From Cheilinus undulatus (lineage: Eukaryota; Chordata; Actinopteri; Labriformes; Labridae): a stretch of DNA of 64,000 nt. The translations under genes and the position numbers were made by a program. The stretch lies in contig NC_054884.1 in the NCBI RefSeq assembly GCF_018320785.1, positions 22,073,667 through 22,137,666 on the forward strand, read 5' to 3'. The notes below the pieces were generated by a model. It saw only the letters and a list, made by a program, of their open reading frames with translations. It searched no databases and was not told where the DNA came from. Below are positions 10,459-22,400 of this stretch, one piece after another (the first letter of the stretch is position 1; each line of letters begins with the position of its first letter).

Positions 10459-13400
10459 TCAGTTCATCTTTCTTCTGATCCAGTTGACAAATTGGTAGAC
10501 GTTGGCATAGACACCAGGCTTGTTCTGCCGGGCACAGCCGTGGCCCCAGCTCACCACACCGCTAACGTAGTGTATGCCGTTCTGCTCACACACCAGTGGT
10601 CCACCTGAGTCACCCTGAAAAGTTTATAAAACAAAAGTCATTTTACATCTTCACTTGCAGCCCACAAGGGAAAGGAGTAATGCATCCTTTCCTCCTTCCA
10701 GTGTGACTGTAAATTAATTCCCTTTTATGAGCATACACACCTGGCAGGAGTCGACGCCACCCTGCAGACTCCCGGCACAGAACATACTGTTGTCCAGCAA
10801 ATCTCCATAAACATGTGGCTGTTTGCATTTATTGTCACCGATCATTAGCACACGAGCTTGCAATAGAGCGCTGCTGTACCAGCCTTAAAAGTGGAAGAGA
10901 ACATGAGTTAGGGAAACATGGGATTTTCTTCATATAATATGTCTGTTCACATTATAAGCTAGCAAATATATATTGCAATTCTATCTGTCATAACTAGCAC
11001 AGTTTGTTGCCACTACACAATCCCTGTTGAGGTTTAAGACCCATCTCAGCTCCACCTCTTTGTCTTTTTACTAGATTGATCTGAATTTAGTTTGAGACAG
11101 CATTTTCAATGTTGTCTACCACTGGGTGAGCTTCAAAAACAGCAAAATGGCAAACATCATTCTAACTTACTCAAATGTAGCCCAGCGTCAGTTCATGCAG
11201 GACATGGCAGTCATACGCCCAGCTGTGATCAGCTGATGGCCAGGTGATCCCAATTATCACCTCACAGCCCCCACAGTCAGTCACACTCTCTGTTTCCCTA
11301 AACACAGCAGTTGATTTCAATATAACCTGGCTTTTGTATGAAGTCTTTTGCAAACTCCCAGAGGGCTTCATGTGTTTTAAACTGAGGAGAGACTTCTGTC
11401 TAGCCACCCTGCCACAAAGCCCAGATAAGTGGAGGGATGCATTCATGGTTGTCCTTCTGGAACTTTGTCCCATTTCCACACAGGATCTCCAGAGCTCAGT
11501 CAGAGTGACTATCAGGTTTTTGGTCACCTCTCTCACTAAGGCCCTTCTCCCTTGATTGTTCAGTGCGGCCAGTTTGGGCAGTTCAGTGCAACATAATGTC
11601 ATATTCTACAAGAAAACAGGTCTCTACTATAAGTTATTTTTCCTCATGTGAAACCATGAGAGACGTAGAGAGAGCAAGTTTTTTATGCGGCAGGTACACA
11701 GCTTTGACCTCAGGCTTAACTTGAAGACCTACTCACCCCTCAAAGGCTTCATACACAGGTCAAACTCGAAATTTTATGAAGACCTGTAGGCCAGTGGTTC
11801 CCAAACTGGAGTCCAGGGACCCCTCGGGGTCCGCAAATTAACTCAAAACAAATTATTAAAGCAATGCCGTGTCACTGAAAAACAAATAAATACATATAGG
11901 GATCACAGTGCCATGAAACAACCATACTAAACCGGTGACCAAGGTTATAACAGTTTTGGACTGCTGGCTTGTTAGTTTAGCTTCGTAATTTTAGTTTTTA
12001 TTTTGGGAAATTGCTTCGTTTTAGTTTAGTTTTTATTAGTTTTAGTGTTAGTTAGTTTACGGATAGATGCCGAGGCTGAGTGAGCGTCATACATTTTTAA
12101 AAACATATTAAAACAGGCTACTCTGCACTCATCATTTTATTTACTTAATGATGATGTTTGAATAAAACTCCAGACATTAACCAATCAGATCAGGCAATTT
12201 TACACTCCCCAGACTTGTGTGTAGGTACCAGTCAGTATGGTTGTGTCAAAGACTTAAATTAAGGGGATTTTGTCTCCATTTTTGTTTTATTTTAGTTAGT
12301 TTTGTAAGCACACTGTACAGTTTCAGTTAGTTTTCTTTTTTTTTTAGTGAAGCTTAGTTTTTATTTAGTTTCAGTTAACTAAAATAATTTTTAAATTTTA
12401 GTCTTAGTTATTTAGTTAGTTTTGTTTAACTATAGTAACCTTGCCACTCATTTGATGTGAAGGTCCAGATAGCAACAATGGATAAATATTTAGGTGCATC
12501 CACTTCATCATGTGATTCTAGGCCCAAACCAGCTAAACTGAAAATATGATGATAGCTATCTCGAGTCAATTTTTTTGAGAACAGTGATGGAAGACCAAAA
12601 TGTGTTGTGTGTCTTCATGTGTTCTTCATGCAATCTAGAGTGTCATCTGATAACAAAGCCTACAGAGCTAGAGAACAAAACACACGTTTTTTCCAATGAA
12701 AGGGTGAGGAATACATACAGAAAATACAGCATCTAGGAGTATGAATGGAAGTTAAAGGGATACTTCAACATTTTGGCAAATTCATCCATTTCCATGATTC
12801 CTATAGTTTTAGTAAGAAGTTCATTACCTTAAGTTGTCGGTGCAAGTTGTGACCTGTACATTCACCACGCTATGAAATAATCATGGAACATTACAAGACA
12901 GAGATGTTTTAAAGCTAAATGCAAAGCCGGAACTACACTCCAGACATGGCTGCTGCACCATGTCACTCCGCCCAGTGTTTTACTCGAGAAACAGTTCTGA
13001 GTGTTTGCTTCATGTGTTGTAATGTTGCATAATTATACGTTATTATTTCATAGCATGGTGAATGTGCAGGTCACAACTTGTCCACGAGAGCGTTTTGGAG
13101 TTGTTGGATTGTGTATTTGATGAGTTTGATGAGGGAGAGATGGAATACCATCTGCTTACATTGAGTTGGCACAGCAGGTCCGAACTCGGCAGTGCCAATC
13201 TAAAAATAGCTTGCACCGACAACTAAAGGTAACAAACCTATTACGAAGACTATAGGAATTATGGCAATGGGCAATTTGCCAAAATGTTGAAGTGTCCCTT
13301 TAACATATATTTAATAGGTGTGAGGGTTATGTGGGGGTCCTTGGAAAATTTTCTGCCCTGTAAGGGGTCCCTATCCCGCAAATTTGAGAACCCCTTAAAA

Positions 13401-16400
13401 ACAAAACAAACAAACAAAAAAAAGATTTTATGGGGCCCTACATACAGGGTGCCCAGGACCCAGTGGATTGTTCCAGATGCTGTGGGTGACCGCAAGACCA
13501 GAGATGAAGACATGGGCCTGGTGCAGGCAAGGAGAATGGTCATCAGGACACCTACAGGACCAAGGTTTACACAGCGGAATGACAGCATATCATATCTGAC
13601 CTGACCTCTCTAAAAAATTTCCAAATTTAACACACTATCACAGGAAAATTGAGAGAGACAAAAATGTATGTATGCATGTCCTCTCCAGGCTTCTCTAAAG
13701 ATGCTCTTTTAAATATGCTTCCATTGCCCTGTCTCTTTGTTTGGTTGTGTCCTGCTCCATCCTAGGTCAAAATGACATTTGCATTAAATTTATTTGAGTG
13801 GTCAAATTTCTTTTTCAAACTTTGGGTCCCAGTTTAGTAGTGGGTCCCAAGGCCAGATCAGTTGGGAACCACTGGTTCAGACCACCCTGTTGCAGAACAT
13901 TATGGACATACAATGCTAAATTTAATTCTACAGGTCATGATCAGTTTTCATTACATTAAACAGAACTTTAACATAAGAAAATTCATTACGGGTTTCAGTG
14001 GCTCCCCATCCAGAGATCACACACTCCGTTTTGGCTGGGAAGACCTGGTCTGGTAGACATGCAGCCTTCACAAAGGGGGTTTCTTTGGCGCACATGTTGC
14101 CCTCTGTTGTCCTGAGTTTGACGAGAGCTTTGTGGAAATAAAGACACACATGCTTACTTTAAGTATTTGATAACAAAAAACAAGAAAATCATTCTCTTCA
14201 AACTGGCCCCAAACCCTTAGAACTATATTCCTTATGCATAATCGGGAAAAAAGAGACACTGCAATCAAAAAAATAGGTAAATAGGCTTTATTTTAGTCCC
14301 ATAACGTCAATGTTCTATTCCCTGTCTACACTGTTGATGTTATATTACATCAACAAATGACGGAGGCTTGAAAAAACATGAAACACTAGTAGACACAAAC
14401 CTCAGTTAGCAATCTTGTATGTAAGTCTATTGTATATCATTGACTTTTTAGTTTCTTCTAAGATGATAATATGTTCAATGAAGGTGACTAACCTATGTCA
14501 TTATAAAGAGCACGCTCAGTTTCCCTGTAGGCCTCATGAACAATGGTCTCTATCACTGGGATGGTCTGGTCCATCTCCTCAGGTTTGTCTATGTTCACTC
14601 CTCCTAACACCACCTGGTATTCATTTGAATTCGATCTGACATAAAAAGAGAAATACAAGTAAACAGTAAAGTTCAGTGGGAATCTGCTTAAGACAGGGCA
14701 TACAAATGTAGTACATACATGCAGTGTGCAGCAGTGAGGACCCAGCAGGAAGAGAGCAGGATCCCCCCACACCAATGACTGAATGCTGCTGGGGAGCCTC
14801 TGGCTCTATTCTGCAGAGAAACCTGCCAGGGATGAGCACTGGGGTAAGCCTTGATGCCCCCATGAATCCTGCTATGTTTAGTAGGCTGGACATTCGAGAT
14901 TCTTCCACATTGGGAGAACGCAGGAGAGTCTGGCACTGGCTGCACTGGAGTCGGGGGAATGGCAGGATCTGAGGAACAGCAGGAAAAACTGAGCACAGTG
15001 TGTATGTGCTAGAAACAATGGCATGTATTGTGTGTGCATGACTGCATGGCAGTGTATAAGGGCCCACCTTCAGAGCATTTCTTGATTTTGCAATAGTCCC
15101 ACTCCAGTTTGCCTTTCTTTTTGATATGACACCAAGGTCTGTTATCCCCATCTGGATTTCTAAAATTTAAAATAACAAAACTTCAGGCTTACCAAGAAAA
15201 GAAAAATACAGTAGGTGATGTTCACTAGATCAATTGAAGCAAAGATAGAATCTCCATGTATAATTTTTTTGATTATAGGTCATTATAGATGATCACAAAA
15301 CTGGGTTTCTTTTGTCATTTTGGTAAAATTGATATAAGACAGGGCTGAGCATGAGGCCTGATGACCAATAGCTTTACCTATTACATCAAAAATCAAATCA
15401 CTTCATCCTTGAGTGACAGGGAACTTATGTGCAAAGTGTGAAGAAAATTCCTCAAAGCTTTCTTGAGATATTATGCTTACAGCCAAGGGATTTATATGAG
15501 CCCCTTGATCTTTGACTCCCAAAATCTTGTAGGTGATTACTTGTATGTTTTCAGATATTTGTGCAAAGACTGAAGAAAATCCCTTGAAGTGCTCTTGGGA
15601 TGTCAAATGGGCTGGTCTGAGTATGTCAGGAACAGTTCTACTGGGATTTTCACACACAACCATCTCTAGGGTTTACAGAAAATGATCCAAAAAGGGGAAA
15701 ATATCTACTGAGCTGCAGTTGTGTGGACGAAAATGCCTTGTTTTAATTCCTTTAGATCTCAGTGCTTTTGATCATGCTGTTTTAATTGAACGTCTTAGAA
15801 ACTGGGTGGTCATCAAGGACACTGCGCTTAGCTGGTTTTACTCTTATCTTTTAGAGCGAACCTTTGTGGTCACCATAGGTAACCACTCCTCCTTAACCAG
15901 TACTGTCACCACTGGTGTACCGCAAAGTTCGGTTTTAGGTCCTATTTTATTTTCTATTCATATGCTGCCCCTTGGCCAAATCATTAAGAATCATAAGGTC
16001 TCCTGTCACTGCTACGCAGATGACACACAGATATACCTGCCCCTGAGACCTGAGGAACCTAGAAGCCTAGCAGCTGTCATAGACTGTTTAGATGGTATTA
16101 ACTGCTGGATGGCACAAAACTTCCTACAACTCAATAACTCCAAATCCAAAATCATCCTTTTCAATATTCAAAACTCTACCAATACAATCACAAAAAGCCT
16201 TGGTCCATTGTCATCAAATATTAAATCAACGGAATGGAAGAATTTAATTCCAACCTCACCTTTGCAACACACATCAATAAAGTTATATGGTCATGCTTTT
16301 TTTTTATTTACGCACAATTGCTAAAATAAAACCAATTCTCCACCAGTCAGATATAGAAAAGGTCATCCACGCGCTCGGTTTTTCCTGTCTGGACTATACC

Positions 16401-19400
16401 CCTGTCAGGTATCTGCCAAAAATCCCTCTCTAGCCTTCACCTGGTTTAAAATGCAGCAGCTAAGCTTCTAACCGGTTTTAATAGACAACATCCCATCACC
16501 CTGATTTTAGCATCTTTACACTGGCTACCCATTAGTTTTAGAATTGATTATAAGATTCTACTGGTTACTTTTAATTCACTGAAGGGTCTGGCTCCAAAAT
16601 ATATAATAGTACTTTTAATCCCCTATGTCCCAGCCTTAGATCCTCAGGTGGGAACCTCCTGGTCGTTCCAAAGTCGAGACTTACAACTAAAGGTGATCGA
16701 GCATTTTCCATCAGGGCTCCTCAACTTTGGAACAACCTACCTGAGGAGATAAGGCATGCAGAATCAGTCAGTTCTTCAAAATCACTTCTTACATCAAATT
16801 TTGAAAGAATTACTTTTATGTTATGTTGTCTTCATCTTCTTAGTTGGTTCTAATGGTTTAATCTGGTTCTAATCTTTGAACAGATTTATTCATATCTTTA
16901 CTCTTCCAAGTATCTTTGAGTTTCATCTTGTATTTATGTTATAAAACAATGAACTGTCATCTGTCACCACTCAGAAGAGGAAGGTGTGGGGTCTGAAGTG
17001 GAGTGAGCTTGTCAGGGCGGAGTCGCATTGTGGCGGAGGTTAAGCTGTAACAGGTAAGGTCCATCTCCCTTTCCTTGAGCTTGGCAGCCACGTGCTAGTA
17101 TGGCATGGGCAGCAGATGCCTGGAAGCCCTAGACTAATGTCACGTTGCCCTGGGTCATGTTTGCCGTGACAACGACTTTTGTAGTTTTTGAAAAAAAAAA
17201 AACAACTCAATGCTCTTCTTCTTCTTCTTTTTACAAAGAAATTTGATCAAGTTCTGATAAAACTGGCACTTTAGCAGCCTCCACACTAATCTCTTCTGTC
17301 ATAATTGCACCGGCCTCTTGTTGCTGCTTGGATATGTCACAACTCGCGCCCTAAAGTAGCCTCCTACTCCTGATTGGTAGTGTCACTTTCTAACCAGGCC
17401 CAAACTGTTAAGATGGTAGATTTGCATGATGGATTTGCCAGTGAGAACCACCGAAACAGGTGTATCCATCGGCTTTGCAAGGTTAGCTTTTTGATCTTTG
17501 ACCTCCAGAATCTAATAAGTTCATCTTTGAGTGTGGACATTCGTGCAAAGTTTGAAGAAGATTCCTCAAAGTATTTTTTAAATGTCATGTTTAACTAGCA
17601 AAAATCAAATTCACAGTTAATAAATATTTTGCTTCACTTACCTGCAGTGGTTGTTGTTTTCCAGTCCAGGAAAGTCTGCATACAATTCAAAAGGATCCTC
17701 CCCATTTGCCAAAATGAAGTAGGAGTTCCAGTCCAGACACTCCAAGCCATCATCAGTCATACTGACACTACCCCTGTATGACTCCCCATTCCCCTCATAG
17801 CAGTCAGTGGGTGCTGGAGGAGAAGATTTCCAGTTCACAAAAAAAAATCACATAATTCTTTTAAACCAAAAGGCAACAGTTATTAACTCTCATTTAATCT
17901 TAAATGACACATCTGCCCTATATACTGACTGTTGAAGATGACTGTGTTTACATGGACTTATGAGTCCCAATTTCTGTTGGGTTTTTTGAGACAAAAACAA
18001 GACACTGTGCCATGTATTCGCAGTATCCCATTTCCTGACAGTCAAAGACTACCTGTGCAGGCCCGACTTTGATTTAACTGTTCATTTTAATTTAAAACAT
18101 TGGGGATGTGTGGCGGAGGGACAGCTGCTCCGTTTCTGCCCAAAGAGACTGAGTAACAAGCTGCTGAATCTGCAGTGGACCAGTCAGTGAATCCCTGTGA
18201 CCTGACAGCAGTGCTGTGTCTAAACGTTGAACTGAACAGTTTGATATTTTAGCCATAAAAAAACATGAACATAGTTTACTTTGAAGACAGAGAACGACCT
18301 GCTCACGCTACAAGAGTTTTGAGCTCTGTGAGCTGAAGTTGGATAACCGACACTCAGTAAGCAACTCACTCGAGAGAACGCGTCTCCGCTGCTCTAGAGT
18401 CCAGTGGCGGCGTGCTTTACACCACTGCATCCCACACCTTGCATTGCACTTGGTGATGTATGGCTTGGATATAGCTGCTTGGCCTTGGCCTCTCTACACA
18501 CTGTTCTTGAGCTAATCTGAAGGCCACATGAAGTTTGGAGGTCTGTAGCGATTGACTGCAGAAAGTTGGCGACCTCTGCGCACTATGAGCCTGAGCATCT
18601 GCTGACCCCGCTCCATCATTTTACGTGGCCTACCACTTTGTGGCTGAGTTCCTGTTGTTCCCAATGGCTTCCACTTTGTTATAATATCACTGACAGTTGA
18701 CTGTGAAGTATTTAGGAGTGAGGAAATTTCACGACAGGACTTGTTGCACAGGTGGCATCCTATCACAGTACCACGCTGGAATTCACTGAGATCCTGAGAG
18801 CAACCCATTCTTTCACAGATGTTTGTAGAAACAGTCTGCATGCCTAGGTGCTTGGTTTTACACACCTGTGGCCACGGAAGTGATTGGAACACCTGATTGG
18901 ATGGATGGGCGAATACTTTTGGCAGTACAGTGTTTCTTCTGAAGCTGTGATATAGTCAGTGAATTAACTGGCAGAATTGCTTAGGCCTGTCTTGGAGTCT
19001 TGACCAAATCTTCTCAGTGATTACTAATAATTATAACCCCCTCATGGTCATAAGAATTGGAACCTTGAAGGAACAAGGTGAATACCATATCTTCAATATG
19101 ATGTTGGCATTTAATAGTGAATATCCCCAAATAATTCAAAGTGGTCTGTTTTTCTCAGATTTATGAAATGCAACGTTTTGTGTTGTAACAAAACTCGGTT
19201 AAAACCTAGTAATTATATGGCTGACCACAATTATCTGTGGTTTAAAGTTTAAAACATAAAGCTCTGTCGGCATGAAACAGCTGACCTGACATGCCAGATT
19301 GACTGAATATATTTCACAGTCATCTGGGAATACACCCATTGAAAGTGTTTGGGAAGGCAAGGAGTTTTCAGAAAATCTTCAGAGGGTGATTGGAGGAACG

Positions 19401-22400
19401 TTCTGTCCGTCACATTCATGACAGGCCAATTACAGTGACAAATGACGCGCATGCACTAGCCATGTGCAGGCCACTGCTGCCTTAGATCCTGAATGGCAGA
19501 GCTTCATGTAAAGTTGATGACAGGGCCACACAGGAAACATTCAATAACAACTTCTGCACCAAGGCAAGCTTTCAGTGTGACTCTTTGCACTTGTTTTAGA
19601 ACAATTCTGATTAAACTATTGCTTTCCTACAGCTACATCCAAGTTAATGGCTACCACGACTACATACCCTGGATACACCGGAAACCGTAACTGTAACAAC
19701 TGCATACCCACACTGAAACAGAGCAGGAGAAGAGTGAAAACATGTTTTCTGTCAGCTTTCAGTGTTGCCCTCAGCGTTTGTTTTAAAAATTAATGTTGTC
19801 CATATCTGACCAAAGTGCCTCTGTGGCTATTTCCAAGCTAATCACTCCACTAGCAGCCATTGTGTACAAGTATTCACACAAGAAGTTACCCTTTCCCCAT
19901 AGCTATCACATAGTCATGCCGAAGCAAGTTAGCAGAAGAGTGGAAACATCTTTCACAACATGAAAAGCTTTTAGGGTTGTTTGTATTCTTTATCTCATAC
20001 AGAAACATAGTCCAGTTGTAGTAAAATGGTCACAGTGCTGAAGCCATATCCCATGCAATCACCACGATGGAGGCAGCCGTTACCAACAGCTTTCTGTACA
20101 ACAAAACTCACCCATAGCGCAACTCTGTGTGGTATGGCTCTGAATATAGTCACTCACTCAGACACATACAGAGCCATGTATAGAGCTGACCTCAGCGGTC
20201 AGCCAAAAATAACATCAGAGATGCCTGTGAAGATATGATTCAGTGATCAGAAACCAGGATACTAGTATTTCTCATGTATAGGGATATGAATGACCAGGTT
20301 TCACTGTGCTCATAGGAACACAGTATCCCAAATATGATGAAAACCAGGATGTGATTCACAACCGGGATTCTAAAGTTCACGCAAACACAGTCATTGTGGT
20401 TTTAGGGTTTCCAGTAACAAATCAATATCTGCTGTTTGTTCAGCTTTTAGAGTGTGGACTTTGGATTTATGTTTTTATAGCTTTAACTCAAGCTGCAGGA
20501 ATTTCCGTCTATTGGTGGGTGAGAAGGCTGACTCTTTACCATATTGGCAGTATCTTCCAGTATATCCAGAAGGACAAGCACAGCCAAAACGTCTGCCTCC
20601 TCTTATACAGAGGCCTCCATTCTGACAGGGATTGGGTTCACAGGGTGACGGTGGCACTAATATGGACAAAAAAACAAGTAATTTATAGGTACATTCCATC
20701 ATTGCAGGGCCGTAGCAAAGGATTCTGGGGCCCATGTAGAATGTGGTCCACAAAGAGTGTTTTTCCTCTGATTTTTACTGCAGAATATCTCCAAACCAAG
20801 TAGACTGAATGCATTCGAAGACGTCCCATTGACAGCTATTTGTAATTATAATTAATCGAGTTATTTTACAGACATGATTGCGGTGCTTATAATAACTAAA
20901 TCAAAGTGGTAGCATCAGAAGGGCCTGACAAAAAATTGGGATATTTTGCTATTTTCAATGTCTTTATTGTTCCAAATTCAATACTTAAATTTGATTGTAA
21001 GATTAGATTATCTAAATATTGAGCAAGTATGTGTCACAGAGCATGAAAGCCCCTCTGCATGAAAAAAACATTATTTTTTTGTAAAAGTCGGGCTTCAGTA
21101 TACTTACATGACCTGCAGTCAGGGCCGTAGAATGGAGGATTGCACTTGCACTCATAAAAGGGAGGTTTCTTTAAGTTGACGACACAGTCACCCCGGCCAC
21201 AGTCCACGTTCTCACAAATATTTCTCACTAAATATAAAAAACAAGTTTAAAGAAATGGTTATTCACCTGAAGATGGTTCAAAATAACACAACATAGGCCA
21301 CATTTTAACAACAACCATTTCCTTTGCAAACGACAATCTTTTTGTTGACATTTGCAAAAATGCTCTGCAGTTATCAAAACTTAGATGTCTGAACCTTTTT
21401 ATGACAGCAAAAATAGCTGTTCTTATTCATTTCTGTGCAAATTTGGCCTTAAGCATTGAGCACATACATGAAGATATGCCAAAATGAAACAGTCTACTTA
21501 GCAAATCATGAAGCTTAGAACAGAAATGGTACCTTTCTGGCATTTCTTTCCAACATAAGGTTCAGGACATGTGCATGTAAAATTTGTATCAGATTTAATG
21601 TGGCAAACACCGCCTTTCAAGCAAGGGTTTGGATCACAGGCATCTAAAATAAAAAGGAGATGGGGTTTCAGGAAACAAATTTAAAGATTACATATGAGGA
21701 TAATATGCAGTCATTGCATCTTTCAAGGACACGCACTGGTATCATCCAGGAGGTCATATAACCAGTCACCCACATCGAAAAGAAAACTGTTAACATCACT
21801 GATGTTGAAATCATAATCGGTGTCTGTGGAGGACAGAAAAATATTCAAATACTGCACTTGAAAAGTAGAAGACATGTATAGGCTTATTTAAAGTGATCAA
21901 ATATGTAATAAAATTATAACGGGGGGGGGGGCAGTGTAGGGAAGAACAATTCGTAAAAATCCAGTTTGAGATTGTGAAAGACGATTTCATGCAAGAATTT
22001 TACCTTGTTAGATTGAGGCACGGGCTGAGATTAGAAAGGTTTGGAAGGTAATTAAATAAAAATAATATTTTTCAGGAAAACAAAAAAATAGAAGCAATGA
22101 TTTCTGTCTCAATTAACAACAATAAAAAACCCCAATTACTAAAAAACAAAGGCAGGCATTTGCCATAATGGCACATCAGAGTTTTCATTGTTAAACCTTG
22201 TTTTATGTAAGTAAAGGTTTGCTGATGATCTTGTGCAAAAATAAAATGTAATAAAACATTGTTATGTTTTACAGACATATTGGTAGAATAAATGATGTAA
22301 GAATACACATCTTAATATCTGAATTAAAAAAAAAAGGGGGGGGGGGTTTGTTAAAACTAAGACGTTCCTAAAATAAAGAGGATTGAAAGCAGGATATAAA

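Noticed and set aside
13284-13604. Plus-strand frame of about 106 codons, with an overlapping minus-strand frame
   Set aside because: Both lie inside the degenerate hAT-like element, read through repeat DNA, and show no domain or splice context.
14621-15151. Minus-strand frame of 176 codons overlapping HABP2-like copy 1
   Set aside because: It is the wrong frame through the kringle exon and intron; the correct frame gives the six-Cys kringle and splices cleanly.
20306-20803. Plus-strand frame of 165 codons
   Set aside because: It runs antisense across EGF exon 6 of copy 1. The sense strand has the EGF cysteine pattern and splice sites, so this is a shadow frame.
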